From Cupriavidus sp. WGlv3 (GTDB lineage: Bacteria; Pseudomonadota; Gammaproteobacteria; Burkholderiales; Burkholderiaceae), in contig NZ_JALHRX010000005.1 in NCBI RefSeq assembly GCF_023952475.1, positions 186,001 to 250,000 on the forward strand: 64,000 nucleotides of DNA. Direction: 5' to 3'. Positions within the stretch are counted from its first letter, which is position 1. Every line of letters begins with the position of its first letter. Positions 21,947 to 31,335 of the stretch are shown in pieces. Below the pieces are notes generated by a model. It did not search any database. It was not told the DNA's origin and saw nothing but the letters and a program-made list of their open reading frames with translations. The translations under genes were made by a program, and so were the position numbers.

Positions 21947-23023
21947 TCAGCTGGCGATGTCCTGGACCGGCCCGCTGCCGCGCAGCCGGCCCACCACGCC
22001 CTGCGGGAAATAATAGACGCTCAGCACGAACAGCAGTCCCAGCCATAGCAGCCAGCGGTCCGGATGCAGCAGCGCCGACAGCAGCGGCAGCGCGGCGGTG
22101 CCGTCGCTGGCCAGCTTCATCACATCCTGCAGGTAGGTCTGCGCCAGCAGGAACAGCACGGTGCCGATCACCGCGCCGTAGAGCGTGCCCATGCCGCCGA
22201 TCACCACGATCAGCAGGATGTCGACCATGATCTCGAACGACAGCGAGGTGTCGGGGCCGTTGTAGCGCAACCAGATTGCCATCAGCACGCCCGCCAGCGT
22301 GGCGAACATCGCCGACAGCACCGTCGACACCGTGCGGTAGACCACGGTGCGGTAGCCGATCGCCTCGGCGCGGAAATCGTTCTCGCGGATTGCCTGCAGC
22401 ACCCGCCCGAACGGCGAATTGACGATGCGCAGGAGTGCCAGGAACAGCATCAGCGCGCCGGCGAAGACCAGGTAGTAGCTGAGCAGCTTGCCGCTCAGCG
22501 GCACGCCCAGCCATTCGGCGTCGCCCGGCGTAAAGCCGGGGCGCAGCACCTCGGGCACCTTGAAGGTCAGCCCGTCCTCGCCGCCGGTCCATTCCGACAG
22601 CTGCGATACCAGCGTGGCGAAGGCGGTGGCCACCGCCAGCGTGATCATGGCGAAGAAGATCGCCCTCACCCGCAGCGAGAACAGCCCGATCAAAAAGGCC
22701 AGCAACGCCGATACGGCCAACGCGCCGGCCGTGCCGGCCAGCAATGCGCCCCAGCCCGGCTCCATGCGCGACATGGCGATGGCCACGCCATAGCCGCCGA
22801 TGCCGAAGAACATGGTGTGGGCAAACGAGACAATGCCGGTATAGCCCAGCAGCAGGTCATAGCTGGCCACCAGCACCACGAAGATGCAGATCTTGGCCGC
22901 CATGTTGAGCGCGCGCGCGCCGGGGAACGCAAACGGCGCGCACGCCAGCGCAATCAGGATCAGCAGCAGCAGCGCCGCCAGCACGCGGCTGCGCGGCAGG
23001 TCGCCGGAGAGAAGTCGGATCAT
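21947..23023 (-). CDS. livM: LivM-type ABC importer permease
   Basis: 358 residues from the ATG at 23023. About ten membrane helices; FAHTMFFGIGGYGVAI and the REND-FRAEAIGYRT loop near residues 215-230 mark the LivM half of HAAT (branched-chain-type) importers. Forms the channel with LivH. Starts 11 bases after livH. In this context the substrate is probably not a branched-chain amino acid but an acid handled by the downstream synthetase. Confidence 0.92.
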   Translation of the reverse strand: MIRLLSGDLPRSRVLAALLLLILIALACAPFAFPGARALNMAAKICIFVVLVASYDLLLGYTGIVSFAHTMFFGIGGYGVAIAMSRMEPGWGALLAGTAGALAVSALLAFLIGLFSLRVRAIFFAMITLAVATAFATLVSQLSEWTGGEDGLTFKVPEVLRPGFTPGDAEWLGVPLSGKLLSYYLVFAGALMLFLALLRIVNSPFGRVLQAIRENDFRAEAIGYRTVVYRTVSTVLSAMFATLAGVLMAIWLRYNGPDTSLSFEIMVDILLIVVIGGMGTLYGAVIGTVLFLLAQTYLQDVMKLASDGTAALPLLSALLHPDRWLLWLGLLFVLSVYYFPQGVVGRLRGSGPVQDIAS

Positions 23024-23034
23024 GGTCGTTGCCC

Positions 23035-24063
23035 TCAGCGCCGCGCCACCGGGAACAGCCCTTGCGGGCGCCACAGCAGGATCAGCATCATCAGCAGGAT
23101 GTTGGAGAACAGCGCAACCTTTGGGAACAGGAAACCGGTGTAGTTGGCCATCAGCCCTACCAGCAGCGCGCCGACAAAGCAGCCGGTGGTTGAGCCCAGC
23201 CCGCCGATAATGATCACGATGAAGATCAGCACATTGACCTGCGCCCCGATCGCCGCCGTGATGTTCTGCTGGTACAGCCCCCACAGCACGCCGCCCAGCC
23301 CGGCCAGCCCTGCGCCCACCACGAACACGCCGATGAACAGGCGCCGGATGCGGTAGCCCAGCGCCTCGACCATCTCGCGGTTCTCCACCCCGGCGCGGAT
23401 CAGCAGGCCGATGCGGGTGCGGTTGAGCAGCAGCAGCATGGCGATGAAGATCACCAGCCCCAGCGCCATCGCGATCAGCCGGTATTTCTCGATCGCCGCG
23501 TCGCCCAGCAGCACCGCGCCGCGGAAGGTGGTGGGCACCTGCAGCGCGATGGTTTCCGGGCCCCAGATCGCCTTGATCAGCTGCTCGGCCACGATCATGC
23601 CGCCCATCGTGATCAGGATCTGCTTGAGATGCTGGCCGTAGACCGGACGCACCACCACGCGCTCGAAAAACAGCCCGACCGCGCCGGCGGCCACCATCGC
23701 CGCGGCGATCGCCAGCGCGAACACCGACAGGTTCAGCGCCAGGCTGTCGGCCTCGACCCAGCCCGCCAGCGGCAGCAGCACCGAGGCCGCGACATAGGCG
23801 CCCAGTGCGATGAATGCGCCATGGCCGAAGTTGAGCACGTCCATCAGGCCGAACACCAGCGTCAGCCCGGACGACACCACGAAGATGATCATCCCCATCG
23901 CCAGGCCGGCAATGGTCAGCGTGAGCCAGGTCGACGGGCTGCCGACCAGCGGAAAGGCCAGCAGCATCAGCAAGGGCGCGAGCGCCAGCGGGGTCCAGTC
24001 GAGACGGACGCCGGGCGGTGCGGCCGGGGTTGCGGCCGGCAAGGTGGTTGATGAAGTCGTCAT
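23035..24063 (-). CDS. livH: LivH-type ABC importer permease
   Basis: 342 residues from the ATG at 24063 (MTTSSTTLPAATP). An N-tail of about 30 residues precedes eight or so helices; GLTLVFGLMDVLNFGHGAFIALGAYVA near residues 65-92 is the LivH signature and REMVEALGYRIRR the loop that meets the ATPase. Partner of LivM. Separated by 49 bases from livF. Confidence 0.92.
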   Translation of the reverse strand: MTTSSTTLPAATPAAPPGVRLDWTPLALAPLLMLLAFPLVGSPSTWLTLTIAGLAMGMIIFVVSSGLTLVFGLMDVLNFGHGAFIALGAYVAASVLLPLAGWVEADSLALNLSVFALAIAAAMVAAGAVGLFFERVVVRPVYGQHLKQILITMGGMIVAEQLIKAIWGPETIALQVPTTFRGAVLLGDAAIEKYRLIAMALGLVIFIAMLLLLNRTRIGLLIRAGVENREMVEALGYRIRRLFIGVFVVGAGLAGLGGVLWGLYQQNITAAIGAQVNVLIFIVIIIGGLGSTTGCFVGALLVGLMANYTGFLFPKVALFSNILLMMLILLWRPQGLFPVARR

Positions 24064-24112
24064 GTGTCTGTTCGTGCTGATTGTGTGCTCCGGCCTGCGC
24101 AAGCGCAAAGGC

Positions 24113-24853
24113 CTACTGGTGCGCCGCCAGCGACAACCCCAGCAGCCGCTGCTGCAGCGCCTCGTCCTCCGCCAGCCCCGCCATCGCGCCGGTATGCACC
24201 GTGCGGCCATCGTCCATCACCGCCACCGTATCGCCCACCGACTTCGCCATATGGAAGTTCTGCTCCACCAGCAGGATCGACACCTCGGTCTGCTTCAGCT
24301 CGCGGAACACATGGATCATGTTCTGGATGATCGCCGGCGCCAGCCCCTTGGTCGGCTCGTCGACGATCAGCAGCTGGCGCGGCTCGATGATGGCGCGCGC
24401 CACCGACAGCATCTGCTTCTGCCCGCCCGACAGCACGCCCGCGCGCTGGTGCCAGAAGGTCTTCAGCGCCGGAAACATGCGGAACACCCAGTCCAGCCGG
24501 CGTTCGTCGATGGCGCCGGTGCGGGCGGCGAGGCGCATGTTCTCGGCCACGGTCAGGTCGGAGAACACGCTCATGTTCTCGGGCACGTAGGCAATGCCGG
24601 CCTGCGCGATCGCCGGCGTGCCGTGGCGCGTGATATCGGCGCCGTTGAAGCTGACGGTGCCGGCGCTGGCCTGCCACAGGCCCATGATGGTGCGCAGCGT
24701 GGTGGTCTTGCCGGCGCCGTTGCGTCCCAGCAGCATGGTCACGCCGCCGCGCGGCACCGCGAAGCTGACGCCGTGCAGGATGTGGTACGGGCCGATATGG
24801 GTCTGCACGTCCTGCAGCTGCAGGATCGGCTGCGCCGTGGTTGCCTCAGCCAT
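24113..24853 (-). CDS. livF: LivF-type ABC importer ATPase
   Basis: 246 residues. Walker A GRNGAGKTT, signature LSGGQKQM, Walker B LLIVDEPTKGLAP, H-loop LVEQNFH. The GLAP and VEQN forms identify the LivF group. Start overlaps the livG stop by 8 bases. It forms the ATPase pair with LivG. Confidence 0.93.
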   Translation of the reverse strand: MAEATTAQPILQLQDVQTHIGPYHILHGVSFAVPRGGVTMLLGRNGAGKTTTLRTIMGLWQASAGTVSFNGADITRHGTPAIAQAGIAYVPENMSVFSDLTVAENMRLAARTGAIDERRLDWVFRMFPALKTFWHQRAGVLSGGQKQMLSVARAIIEPRQLLIVDEPTKGLAPAIIQNMIHVFRELKQTEVSILLVEQNFHMAKSVGDTVAVMDDGRTVHTGAMAGLAEDEALQQRLLGLSLAAHQ

Positions 24854-25694
24854 GGCTGCCCTCCTCTTCCGGCAGGCCCAGGTAGGCCTGCTGCACCACC
24901 GGCGACGCGATCACGCCGGCCGGATCGCCATCGGCCACCAGCGTGCCGTTGTGCAGCACGATGATGCGGTCGGCCAGCGAGCGCACCACGTCCATCTTGT
25001 GCTCGACCAGCAGCACGGTCTTGCTGCGGTCCTGGCGGATCTCGCGGATCAGGTCCAGGATCACCGGCACTTCGTCGACGCTCATGCCCGCAGTGGGCTC
25101 GTCGAACATGAACACGCGCGGCTGCAGCGCCAGCAAGATGCCGACCTCCAGCTTGCGCTGGTCGCCGTGCGGCAGCGACGCCACCGTCAGGTGGCGCTTG
25201 CCGGCCAGCGCCACGCGTTCCAGGATGGCCATGGCCTGCGCCTGCAGGTCGCGGTGACGCGACCACATCGAGAACAGGTCGATGCCGCGCTGCTGCCGCG
25301 CCTGCACCGCCAGCCGCACGTTTTCCAGCACCGACAGCTGCGGGAACAGGCTGGTCAGCTGGAACGCGCGGCCGATGCCGCGCCGGGTCTTCTGCGACAC
25401 CGGCAGGCGCGTCACGTCCTCGCCGTCGAGCAGGATCTGCCCGGCAGTGGGCGGCAGCTGTCCGGAGATCAGGTTGAAATACGTGGTCTTGCCGGCGCCG
25501 TTGGGCCCGACGATGCAGGTCAGCTCGCCGGGCCGGAACGCGCACGACACCGCATTGACGGCCACGTGGCCGCCAAAGCGGATGGTGAGCCCGCGCGTTT
25601 CCAGCAACGGCCGCAATGCGGACGCCGCCGCGCCAGCGGACTGGCCCGCCGGCTGCGACGGCGCGGTCCTGGCGAAGGAGGCTGGCGCGTCCAT
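24846..25694 (-). CDS. livG: LivG-type ABC importer ATPase
   Basis: 282 residues with a 30-residue Ala/Ser-rich N-extension. Walker A GPNGAGKTT, a long insertion around RHRDLQAQAMAILERVALAGK, signature replaced by SLPHGDQRKLEVG (the LivG form), Walker B VFMFDEPTAGMS and H-loop LVEHKMD. It shares one base with the livK stop, indicating coupling. Confidence 0.92.
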   Translation of the reverse strand: MDAPASFARTAPSQPAGQSAGAAASALRPLLETRGLTIRFGGHVAVNAVSCAFRPGELTCIVGPNGAGKTTYFNLISGQLPPTAGQILLDGEDVTRLPVSQKTRRGIGRAFQLTSLFPQLSVLENVRLAVQARQQRGIDLFSMWSRHRDLQAQAMAILERVALAGKRHLTVASLPHGDQRKLEVGILLALQPRVFMFDEPTAGMSVDEVPVILDLIREIRQDRSKTVLLVEHKMDVVRSLADRIIVLHNGTLVADGDPAGVIASPVVQQAYLGLPEEEGSHG

Positions 25695-26881
25695 CAGCGG
25701 TGGTTGCGCACGGGCACATTCATTTCTTCGGGCCTGATCTCACGCACGAGCTCCGGCACGCCCCAGGCAAAGGCCGGGTCCACCTTGATCTTGAAGTGGT
25801 ACATCGACTGCATCGCCTGGTGGTCTTCCTTGCGGAAGGTCATCCTGCCCTTGGGCGTGTCGAACGACATGCCTTCCATCGCCGCGATCAGCTTGTCGGT
25901 GCCGGTATCGCCATGCGTCTTCTTCAGGGCTTCGACCAGCGCGATGCCCGCGCTCATGCCACCGGCGGTAAAGAAATCGGGCGGCGCCTTGAACTTGCTG
26001 TAGTGGTTGGACACCAGCCACTCGTTGGCCTTGTTCTTGGGGATGCCGAAGTAGTAATACGTGGCCCCTTCCATGCCGGGAAAGTTCTTGTAGCTGGCCA
26101 TCGCGGGCAGGATGTTGCCGCCGGTGGCGATCTCGATGCCGTAGCGTTTCGGGTCCAGGTCGGCGATCTTGAACGGGTTGCCGGCGCCGGCCCAGATGAT
26201 GAAGATCACCTTGCGGCCGGGCTTGTCCTTGAGCGAATCGAACAGCCGCTGCGCGCCGGCGGTGAAGTCCGTGGTGCTGGTCGGCAGGTATTCCTCATGC
26301 ACGATCTTCGCGTTCTTCAGCGCCCCCTTGAAGGCCTTCACGCCATCGCGGCCAAAGGCATAGTCCTGCGCCAGCGTGGCAATCTGCACCCCCGGCTTGT
26401 CCAGCGCCACCGCATTCGAAATCGCGTCCTGCGACGAATTGCGGCCGGTGCGGAAGATGTAGCGGTTCCACTTGTCGCCGGTGATGGAGTCGGCCACGGC
26501 GGGCTCGACCAGCAGCACCTTCTTGTATTCCTCGGCCACCGGCAGCATCGCCAGCGCCGTGCCGGACGACGTCGGGCCCACCGCGATGTCGGCGCGGTCG
26601 TCGCTGTAGGCCGCGGCCAGCTGCGCCTTGGCCACGTCAGGCTTGCCCTGCGTGTCCTTCTCGATCACCACCAGCTTGTTGCCGTTGACGGTCATGGTGC
26701 CGTTGGTGGCGTATTCCAGGCCCATCATCAGGCCGGTCTGGGTCTGCTTGGCATAGGCCTCGAGCGCGCCGGTCTTGTCGTAGACGTGGGCGATGCGGAT
26801 GTCCTTGGCCAGCGCGGCGCCGGCGCCGAGCAGCGCGGCGGCCAGGGCCAGGGCGCGTAGGGCGTGGGGGTTGCGATGCAT
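25694..26881 (-). CDS. livK: LivK-type periplasmic substrate-binding protein
   Basis: 395 residues from the ATG at 26881. Signal peptide cleaved after ...GAGAALA (about residue 22). Mature start KDIRIAHVYDKTGALEAYAKQTQTG is a type 1 periplasmic-binding fold; GPTSSGTALAMLPVAEEYKKVLLVEPA near residues 100-130 forms part of the ligand cleft. The pocket differs from classical LivK, so ligand identity is open. First structural gene of the importer, 109 bases after the TetR gene. Confidence 0.9.
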   Translation of the reverse strand: MHRNPHALRALALAAALLGAGAALAKDIRIAHVYDKTGALEAYAKQTQTGLMMGLEYATNGTMTVNGNKLVVIEKDTQGKPDVAKAQLAAAYSDDRADIAVGPTSSGTALAMLPVAEEYKKVLLVEPAVADSITGDKWNRYIFRTGRNSSQDAISNAVALDKPGVQIATLAQDYAFGRDGVKAFKGALKNAKIVHEEYLPTSTTDFTAGAQRLFDSLKDKPGRKVIFIIWAGAGNPFKIADLDPKRYGIEIATGGNILPAMASYKNFPGMEGATYYYFGIPKNKANEWLVSNHYSKFKAPPDFFTAGGMSAGIALVEALKKTHGDTGTDKLIAAMEGMSFDTPKGRMTFRKEDHQAMQSMYHFKIKVDPAFAWGVPELVREIRPEEMNVPVRNHR

Positions 26882-26990
26882 TGCGGTCTCCTGGGTTCGG
26901 TCTCGTTTGTGTTTGTAGGGATGAAACCTGCTGCAACTGCGTGGCATGCCGGCTGGCGGCGCATGCGGGCCGGTACTGTGCTATCGGCGC

Positions 26991-27650
26991 CTATCGCGTC
27001 TGGCGCGGCTGCAGGCCATGCGCGATCAGGTCGAACGCGGTGTCGACGACCTTCTCCATCGACGGCGGACGCTTCCAGCGCGCATAGCGCATGCCGAGAA
27101 AATTGCTGATGCCGATCAGGCACCAGGCGCGCACCTCGGCATCGCCGGGCACGATTTCGCCCTGCTCTTCGGCACGGGTCAGGCGCCGGCTGTAGAGCTC
27201 GGCGAACACCTGGAAATAGCTGCTGTAGATGGTCTCGTCGACCGAGTAAGAATCCAGCACGATCCGGTACAGGTTCTTGTGGCGCGAAACGAAGGACAGG
27301 AACGCCTTCAGGCCCAGGCGCTCGGCCTCCATCTGGGTTTCGGCGGCGGCCACGTGCTTGCGCAGGTGCGCGCGCACCAGTTCCAGCATGTGCGCGACCA
27401 GCGCGCGGAAGATGTCTTCCTTGTCCTTGAAGTACAGGTAGAAGGTGCCCATCGCCACCTTGGCTTCCTGCGTGATCTCTGAGATCGACGCGGCGTAGTA
27501 GCCCTTCTCGCCAAACACTTTCTCGGCGGCGCGCAGCAGCGCCTCGCGTGTCTTCTGCCCGCGCGCGGTCTTGGGCGGGCCCATGCCGCCGGCCGGGCCG
27601 GTGGCGTCGACGTCGGCTATGCCGGTGTCGCCAGTCTGGGTGGTGGACAT
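26991..27650 (-). CDS. TetR-family regulator of the importer/hydrolase cluster
   Basis: 219 residues from the ATG at 27650 (MSTTQTGDTG). A flexible 35-residue N-tail precedes the TetR helix-turn-helix (TREALLRAAEKVFGEKGYYAASISEITQEAKVAMGTFYLYFKDKED, about residues 38-83). The rest is an all-helical ligand domain. It is co-directional with livK and lies first in the run, so it probably represses itself and the importer, lifted by an acyl-CoA or similar ligand; this is inference from family habits. Confidence 0.9.
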   Translation of the reverse strand: MSTTQTGDTGIADVDATGPAGGMGPPKTARGQKTREALLRAAEKVFGEKGYYAASISEITQEAKVAMGTFYLYFKDKEDIFRALVAHMLELVRAHLRKHVAAAETQMEAERLGLKAFLSFVSRHKNLYRIVLDSYSVDETIYSSYFQVFAELYSRRLTRAEEQGEIVPGDAEVRAWCLIGISNFLGMRYARWKRPPSMEKVVDTAFDLIAHGLQPRQTR

Positions 27651-27912
27651 CTTGTCTCCGGTGGCGCTGCGCGCCTTGTCATGGAAATGCCGACCGCTGC
27701 CTGTTTTGCCGGCGCCGGCAGGTTGTCGGCAGGCGCCTCCTCGCCCCTCCCGCCCACTTGCCGTCGCCCGGAACCGACATTCAGGCAAAACCTGATATCT
27801 GATTCATGTTTCATCGTATAAATTGCCCAGCGTGGATGTCAATAGAGGGGCACCCTCACCCCGTGCGGCAGCCCGGGAATCTTTTACCCCTCCAGCCAGC
27901 CGAGACACGCCG

Positions 27913-28788
27913 TTGGACGCTTCCGATCCGATACCTGCCAGCCCCGCCGCGCCGCCTTATGCGCTCCATCCGGCGCGCGGCGCCCTGCCCGGCTGGCGCG
28001 AGGTTGGCCAGGGACGGCCCCTGCTGCTGCTGCACGGCTGGTCGGTCAATGGCGCGGCCTTTGACGGACAGCGCGCGCTGGCGCTGGCGGGCTTCCGCGT
28101 GATCGCCCCCGACCATGCCGGGCATGGCCTGTCGCGGCAGCGCGCGGGCGCGACCGTCGCGGCGCTTGCGTGCGACGTGGCCGCGCTGGTCGGGCACCTC
28201 GGGCTGGCTGACGTGGTGGTGGCGGGCTGGTCGATGGGCGCGATGGTGGCCTGGGCGCTGCTGCGCGACCAGCCGCAACTGCCGCTCGCGGCGGTCGGCA
28301 GCATCGACATGACGCCCCGCATGGTCACTGATCAGGGCTGGCCGCATGGGCTGCACGGCCATTACGAACCGGCCCATGCCCGGCAGATGGCAGAGCGGGT
28401 CCGCGCCGACTGGCCCCGGCTGGCGCCGTCGGTGGCATCAGGCTTGTGGGCCGCAGGCCGGCGTCCGGAGGCAGCGGCGACGCAGCGGATCGCGCACATG
28501 GCGCAGCAGTGCGATGCCTCGGCGCTGGCCAGCTTGTGGGAAGACATGGCGCGGCAGGATTTCCGCGACACGCTGCGCGCGGCGCGCCTGCCGCTGTTCC
28601 ATCTGTATGGGGAGTCGAGCCGGCTGTATGCGCCGGCGGTGGGCATGGCCACGCGGGCCTTGCACCCGGCGGCGGGGTACAGCGTGGTGGCCGGCGCCGG
28701 CCACAGCCCGCATATGGAGCAGGCACAGGCCTTCAACGCCGCGCTGCTGGCCCTGATCCGGGACGCCGGTCAGGCCAGCATGCGATAG
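27913..28788 (+). CDS. Alpha/beta hydrolase, BioH-like
   Basis: About 291 residues if TTG at 27913 is the start; no ATG exists before the catalytic region, and a TTG at 27823 would add 30 residues. [11 protein letters not shown] is the oxyanion-hole segment (about 40-50), nucleophile Ser in AGWSMGAMV (about 105), Asp in [11 protein letters not shown] or nearby, and His in [10 protein letters not shown] (about 270). The layout resembles BioH and related esterases, but neither substrate nor pathway is visible. It is divergent from the TetR gene and converges on crcB, overlapping its end by 19 bases. Confidence 0.78.
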   Translation: MDASDPIPASPAAPPYALHPARGALPGWREVGQGRPLLLLHGWSVNGAAFDGQRALALAGFRVIAPDHAGHGLSRQRAGATVAALACDVAALVGHLGLADVVVAGWSMGAMVAWALLRDQPQLPLAAVGSIDMTPRMVTDQGWPHGLHGHYEPAHARQMAERVRADWPRLAPSVASGLWAAGRRPEAAATQRIAHMAQQCDASALASLWEDMARQDFRDTLRAARLPLFHLYGESSRLYAPAVGMATRALHPAAGYSVVAGAGHSPHMEQAQAFNAALLALIRDAGQASMR

Positions 28789-29150
28789 GTCCAGAGCCCC
28801 AGGGCGGTCAGCAGCAACGAGCCGCCGAGATGCAGCAGCAGGTGCATCGCCGCCCAGCCGTAGTCGCCGGCGATCAGGTTGGCCACGACCTCGCTCGAGA
28901 ACGTCGAGAACGTGGTCAGCCCGCCGAGGAAGCCGGTGATGGCCAGCAGGCGCCATTCCGGCGGCAGGCCGGCATGGGTATCGAAGAAGCCGACCGCCAG
29001 CCCGATCAGGTAGCCGCCCAGCAGGTTGGCCGCGAGCGTGCCGTACGGCATCGCCGGATTGATGGCATTCCACAGCACCGAGAATCCCCAGCGCAGCCAT
29101 GCCCCCGCCGCGGCGCCGACACCGACGGCGACAAACCCCAACGGCCCCAT
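28770..29150 (-). CDS. crcB: CrcB/Fluc fluoride channel
   Basis: 126 residues, four helices. The family motifs [20 protein letters not shown] (Asn in the pore) and [15 protein letters not shown] (Na+ site and phenylalanine track) are all present. The dimer exports fluoride passively. Its start overlaps the moaE stop by one base; there is no room for a fluoride riboswitch, so it is expressed with the molybdopterin genes. Confidence 0.95.
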   Translation of the reverse strand: MGPLGFVAVGVGAAAGAWLRWGFSVLWNAINPAMPYGTLAANLLGGYLIGLAVGFFDTHAGLPPEWRLLAITGFLGGLTTFSTFSSEVVANLIAGDYGWAAMHLLLHLGGSLLLTALGLWTYRMLA

Positions 29151-29635
29151 CAGGGCTGGTCCTCGCCGCTGGCGTTGATCGACTGGATGCCCCAGCGCTT
29201 CAGCGCGTCTTCATCGGTCACCCGTGCATCGACCCAGCGCGCGCCCTCCGGCGTTTCTTCCTTCTTCCAGAACGGCGCTTCGGACTTGAGGTAGTCCATG
29301 ATGAATTCGCACGCGGCGAAGGCATTGCCGCGGTGCTTCGATGCCACCGCGACCAGCACGATCTGGTCCAGCGGCAGCAGCGGGCCGACGCGATGGATGA
29401 TGGTGACGCCCAGCAGTTCCCAGCGCGCGCACGCCGCCGCCTCGATCTGCGCCAGCGCCTTCTCGGTCATGCCCGGGTAATGCTCCAGCTCCATCGCGCT
29501 GACGGCGCTGCCCTCGCTGACGTCGCGCACGGTGCCGATAAAGCTGGCCACGGCGCCGACCTGCGGGTTATCGGCGCGCAGCGCCGCGACTTCGGCGCCG
29601 AGATCGAAATCCTCACGCTGCACCCTGACGCTCAT
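29150..29635 (-). CDS. moaE: Molybdopterin synthase catalytic subunit MoaE
   Basis: 161 residues. [25 protein letters not shown] (as MELEHYPGM), [46 protein letters not shown] contain the conserved Arg, His and Lys residues used to attach sulfur from MoaD to precursor Z. Lies 1 base after moaD, forming the heterotetramer partner pair. Confidence 0.96.
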   Translation of the reverse strand: MSVRVQREDFDLGAEVAALRADNPQVGAVASFIGTVRDVSEGSAVSAMELEHYPGMTEKALAQIEAAACARWELLGVTIIHRVGPLLPLDQIVLVAVASKHRGNAFAACEFIMDYLKSEAPFWKKEETPEGARWVDARVTDEDALKRWGIQSINASGEDQP

Positions 29636-29636
29636 C

Positions 29637-29894
29637 TCAGCCTCCGGTCACGGGCGGGAAAAACGCGACTTCGCAGCCTTCGGCGAGCGCGGTATCGGCG
29701 CGGGCCACGGCGTGGTCGACCGCCATGCGCAGCGCGCGGCCCTCGGCCAGGGTCTCGGCCCAGGCCCCGCCGCGCTGCCGCAGCCACTGGCGCAGCGCGC
29801 CGACGGTGCGCACCTCGGGCGGCACGTCGGCGCGCTCGGCGGACACGCCGAGCTGCTCGCGCACGCTGGCAAAGAATCGGAGTTCGATGATCAT
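29637..29894 (-). CDS. moaD: Molybdopterin synthase sulfur carrier MoaD
   Basis: 85 residues from the ATG at 29894 (MIIELRFFASVREQLG). Ubiquitin-like fold ending in FFPPVTGG; the terminal Gly-Gly is where the thiocarboxylate is made. Followed directly by moaE. Confidence 0.94.
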   Translation of the reverse strand: MIIELRFFASVREQLGVSAERADVPPEVRTVGALRQWLRQRGGAWAETLAEGRALRMAVDHAVARADTALAEGCEVAFFPPVTGG

Positions 29895-29926
29895 TGCTGC
29901 CTTCTGCTTCCTGGTCATGCCGGCCG

Positions 29927-31165
29927 CTACGCGAGCAGGCCGTCAAACGGAATGAACTGCACGGTGTCGCCGCGCGCGATCGCCTGGTTGGGCGGATTGT
30001 CGATCAGGCCATCGCCCCAGACGGTGGAGGTCAGCACGCCCGAGCTCTGGTTGGGGAACAGGTCCAGCCCGCCCTCGGCGTTGAGCCGCGCGCGCAGGAA
30101 CTCGTTGCGGCGGTCGCCCTTGTTCAGCGCGAAATCGGCGCGCAGCGGCAGGCGCCGCGGCGTGACCTCGGCCACGCCCTGCAGGCGCAGGATGAACGGG
30201 CGCACGAACAGCAGGAAGGTTACGAAGCTGGACACGGGGTTGCCCGGCAAGCCCAGGAAAAACGCCGGCTCGCTGCCGCTGCCGACCTGCCCGAACGCCA
30301 GCGGCTTGCCCGGCTTGATCGCGATCTGCCACATATCGAGCCGCCCCTCGGCCTCGACCGCGGGCTTGATATGGTCTTCCTCGCCGACCGAGACGCCGCC
30401 CGAGGTAATGATCAGGTCATGACCCTGCGCCGCGCGGCGCAGCGTCTCGCGCGTCGCGGCCAGCGTATCGGGCACGATGCCGAAGTCGCTGATCTCGCAG
30501 CCCAGGTTCTCCAGCAGGCCGCGCAGCGTGAAACGGTTGGAGTTGTAGATCGCGCCCGGCTTGAGCGGCTCGCCCGGCATCGCCAGTTCGTCGCCGGTGA
30601 AGAACACCGCGACGCGCACGCGTCGCACCACCTCCAGCTGCGCCTGGCCGACCGACGCGGCCAGCCCCAGCGCCTGCGGCGTCAGCCGCTTGCCGGCCGC
30701 CAGGATCACGCTGCCGGCTTCGATATCCTCGCCGGCGCGCCGCACCCATTCGCCGGACTGCGGCACGTGGTTGACGATCACGTCGTCGCCCTCGGCCGTG
30801 CATTGCTCCTGCATCACCACGGCATCGGCGCCGGGCGGGATCAGCCCGCCGGTGAAGATGCGCGCCGCGGTGCCCGGCTCCAGCGCGGTGCCGACATGGC
30901 CGGCGGGAATCCGTTGCGACACGCGCAGCCGCGTGCCCGCGACCGGGACCTCGGCCGCGCGCAGAGCGTAGCCATCCATCGAGGTATTGTCGGCCGGCGG
31001 CACGCGCAGCGTGCTTGTCACCGGCGCGGCCAGCACGCGGCCGTTGGCGGCGAGCGTGTCGATCGACTCGGCCTGCGCCAGCGGCCGGGCGGCACCAAGC
31101 AGCGCGTCGAGCGCCTGGGCCATGGTCAGCATCGGGGGACGGGAAGGTGCTGCGGCTTGGGTCAT
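29927..31165 (-). CDS. moeA: Molybdopterin molybdenumtransferase MoeA
   Basis: 412 residues from the ATG at 31165. VPPADNTSMDGYALR (about 55-70), IFTGGLIPPGADAVVMQEQ, then the MoCF domain ITSGGVSVGEEDH and KPGKPLAFG, and domain IV at the C-terminus. It inserts molybdate into adenylated molybdopterin. 32 bases ahead of moaD. The frame extends past 31165 only as a shadow of thrC. Confidence 0.95.
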   Translation of the reverse strand: MTQAAAPSRPPMLTMAQALDALLGAARPLAQAESIDTLAANGRVLAAPVTSTLRVPPADNTSMDGYALRAAEVPVAGTRLRVSQRIPAGHVGTALEPGTAARIFTGGLIPPGADAVVMQEQCTAEGDDVIVNHVPQSGEWVRRAGEDIEAGSVILAAGKRLTPQALGLAASVGQAQLEVVRRVRVAVFFTGDELAMPGEPLKPGAIYNSNRFTLRGLLENLGCEISDFGIVPDTLAATRETLRRAAQGHDLIITSGGVSVGEEDHIKPAVEAEGRLDMWQIAIKPGKPLAFGQVGSGSEPAFFLGLPGNPVSSFVTFLLFVRPFILRLQGVAEVTPRRLPLRADFALNKGDRRNEFLRARLNAEGGLDLFPNQSSGVLTSTVWGDGLIDNPPNQAIARGDTVQFIPFDGLLA

Positions 31166-31335
31166 GGTGCGATGTGCGAAAGGGTTGGCCCACGAAAAAC
31201 GGCCCGCGCACTGCCGGCACCCGCGCGCGGGGCTGGCAATCCGGGGACCGTGGATCGGGCCCGCAGCCTGATTGTAGCGAGTTGGGCGGGACCCGGCACG
31301 CGGCGGCGCCGCACCACGTCCGCGCCCCTGCGCGC

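Noticed and set aside
17700..22013. A 1437-codon open frame on the plus strand
   Set aside because: It covers the antisense of the hotdog hydratase, oligomer hydrolase and acyl-CoA synthetase genes; composition is that of a reverse-complement shadow.
28770..29150. Fluoride riboswitch for crcB
   Set aside because: crcB overlaps moaE, leaving no leader for such an RNA.
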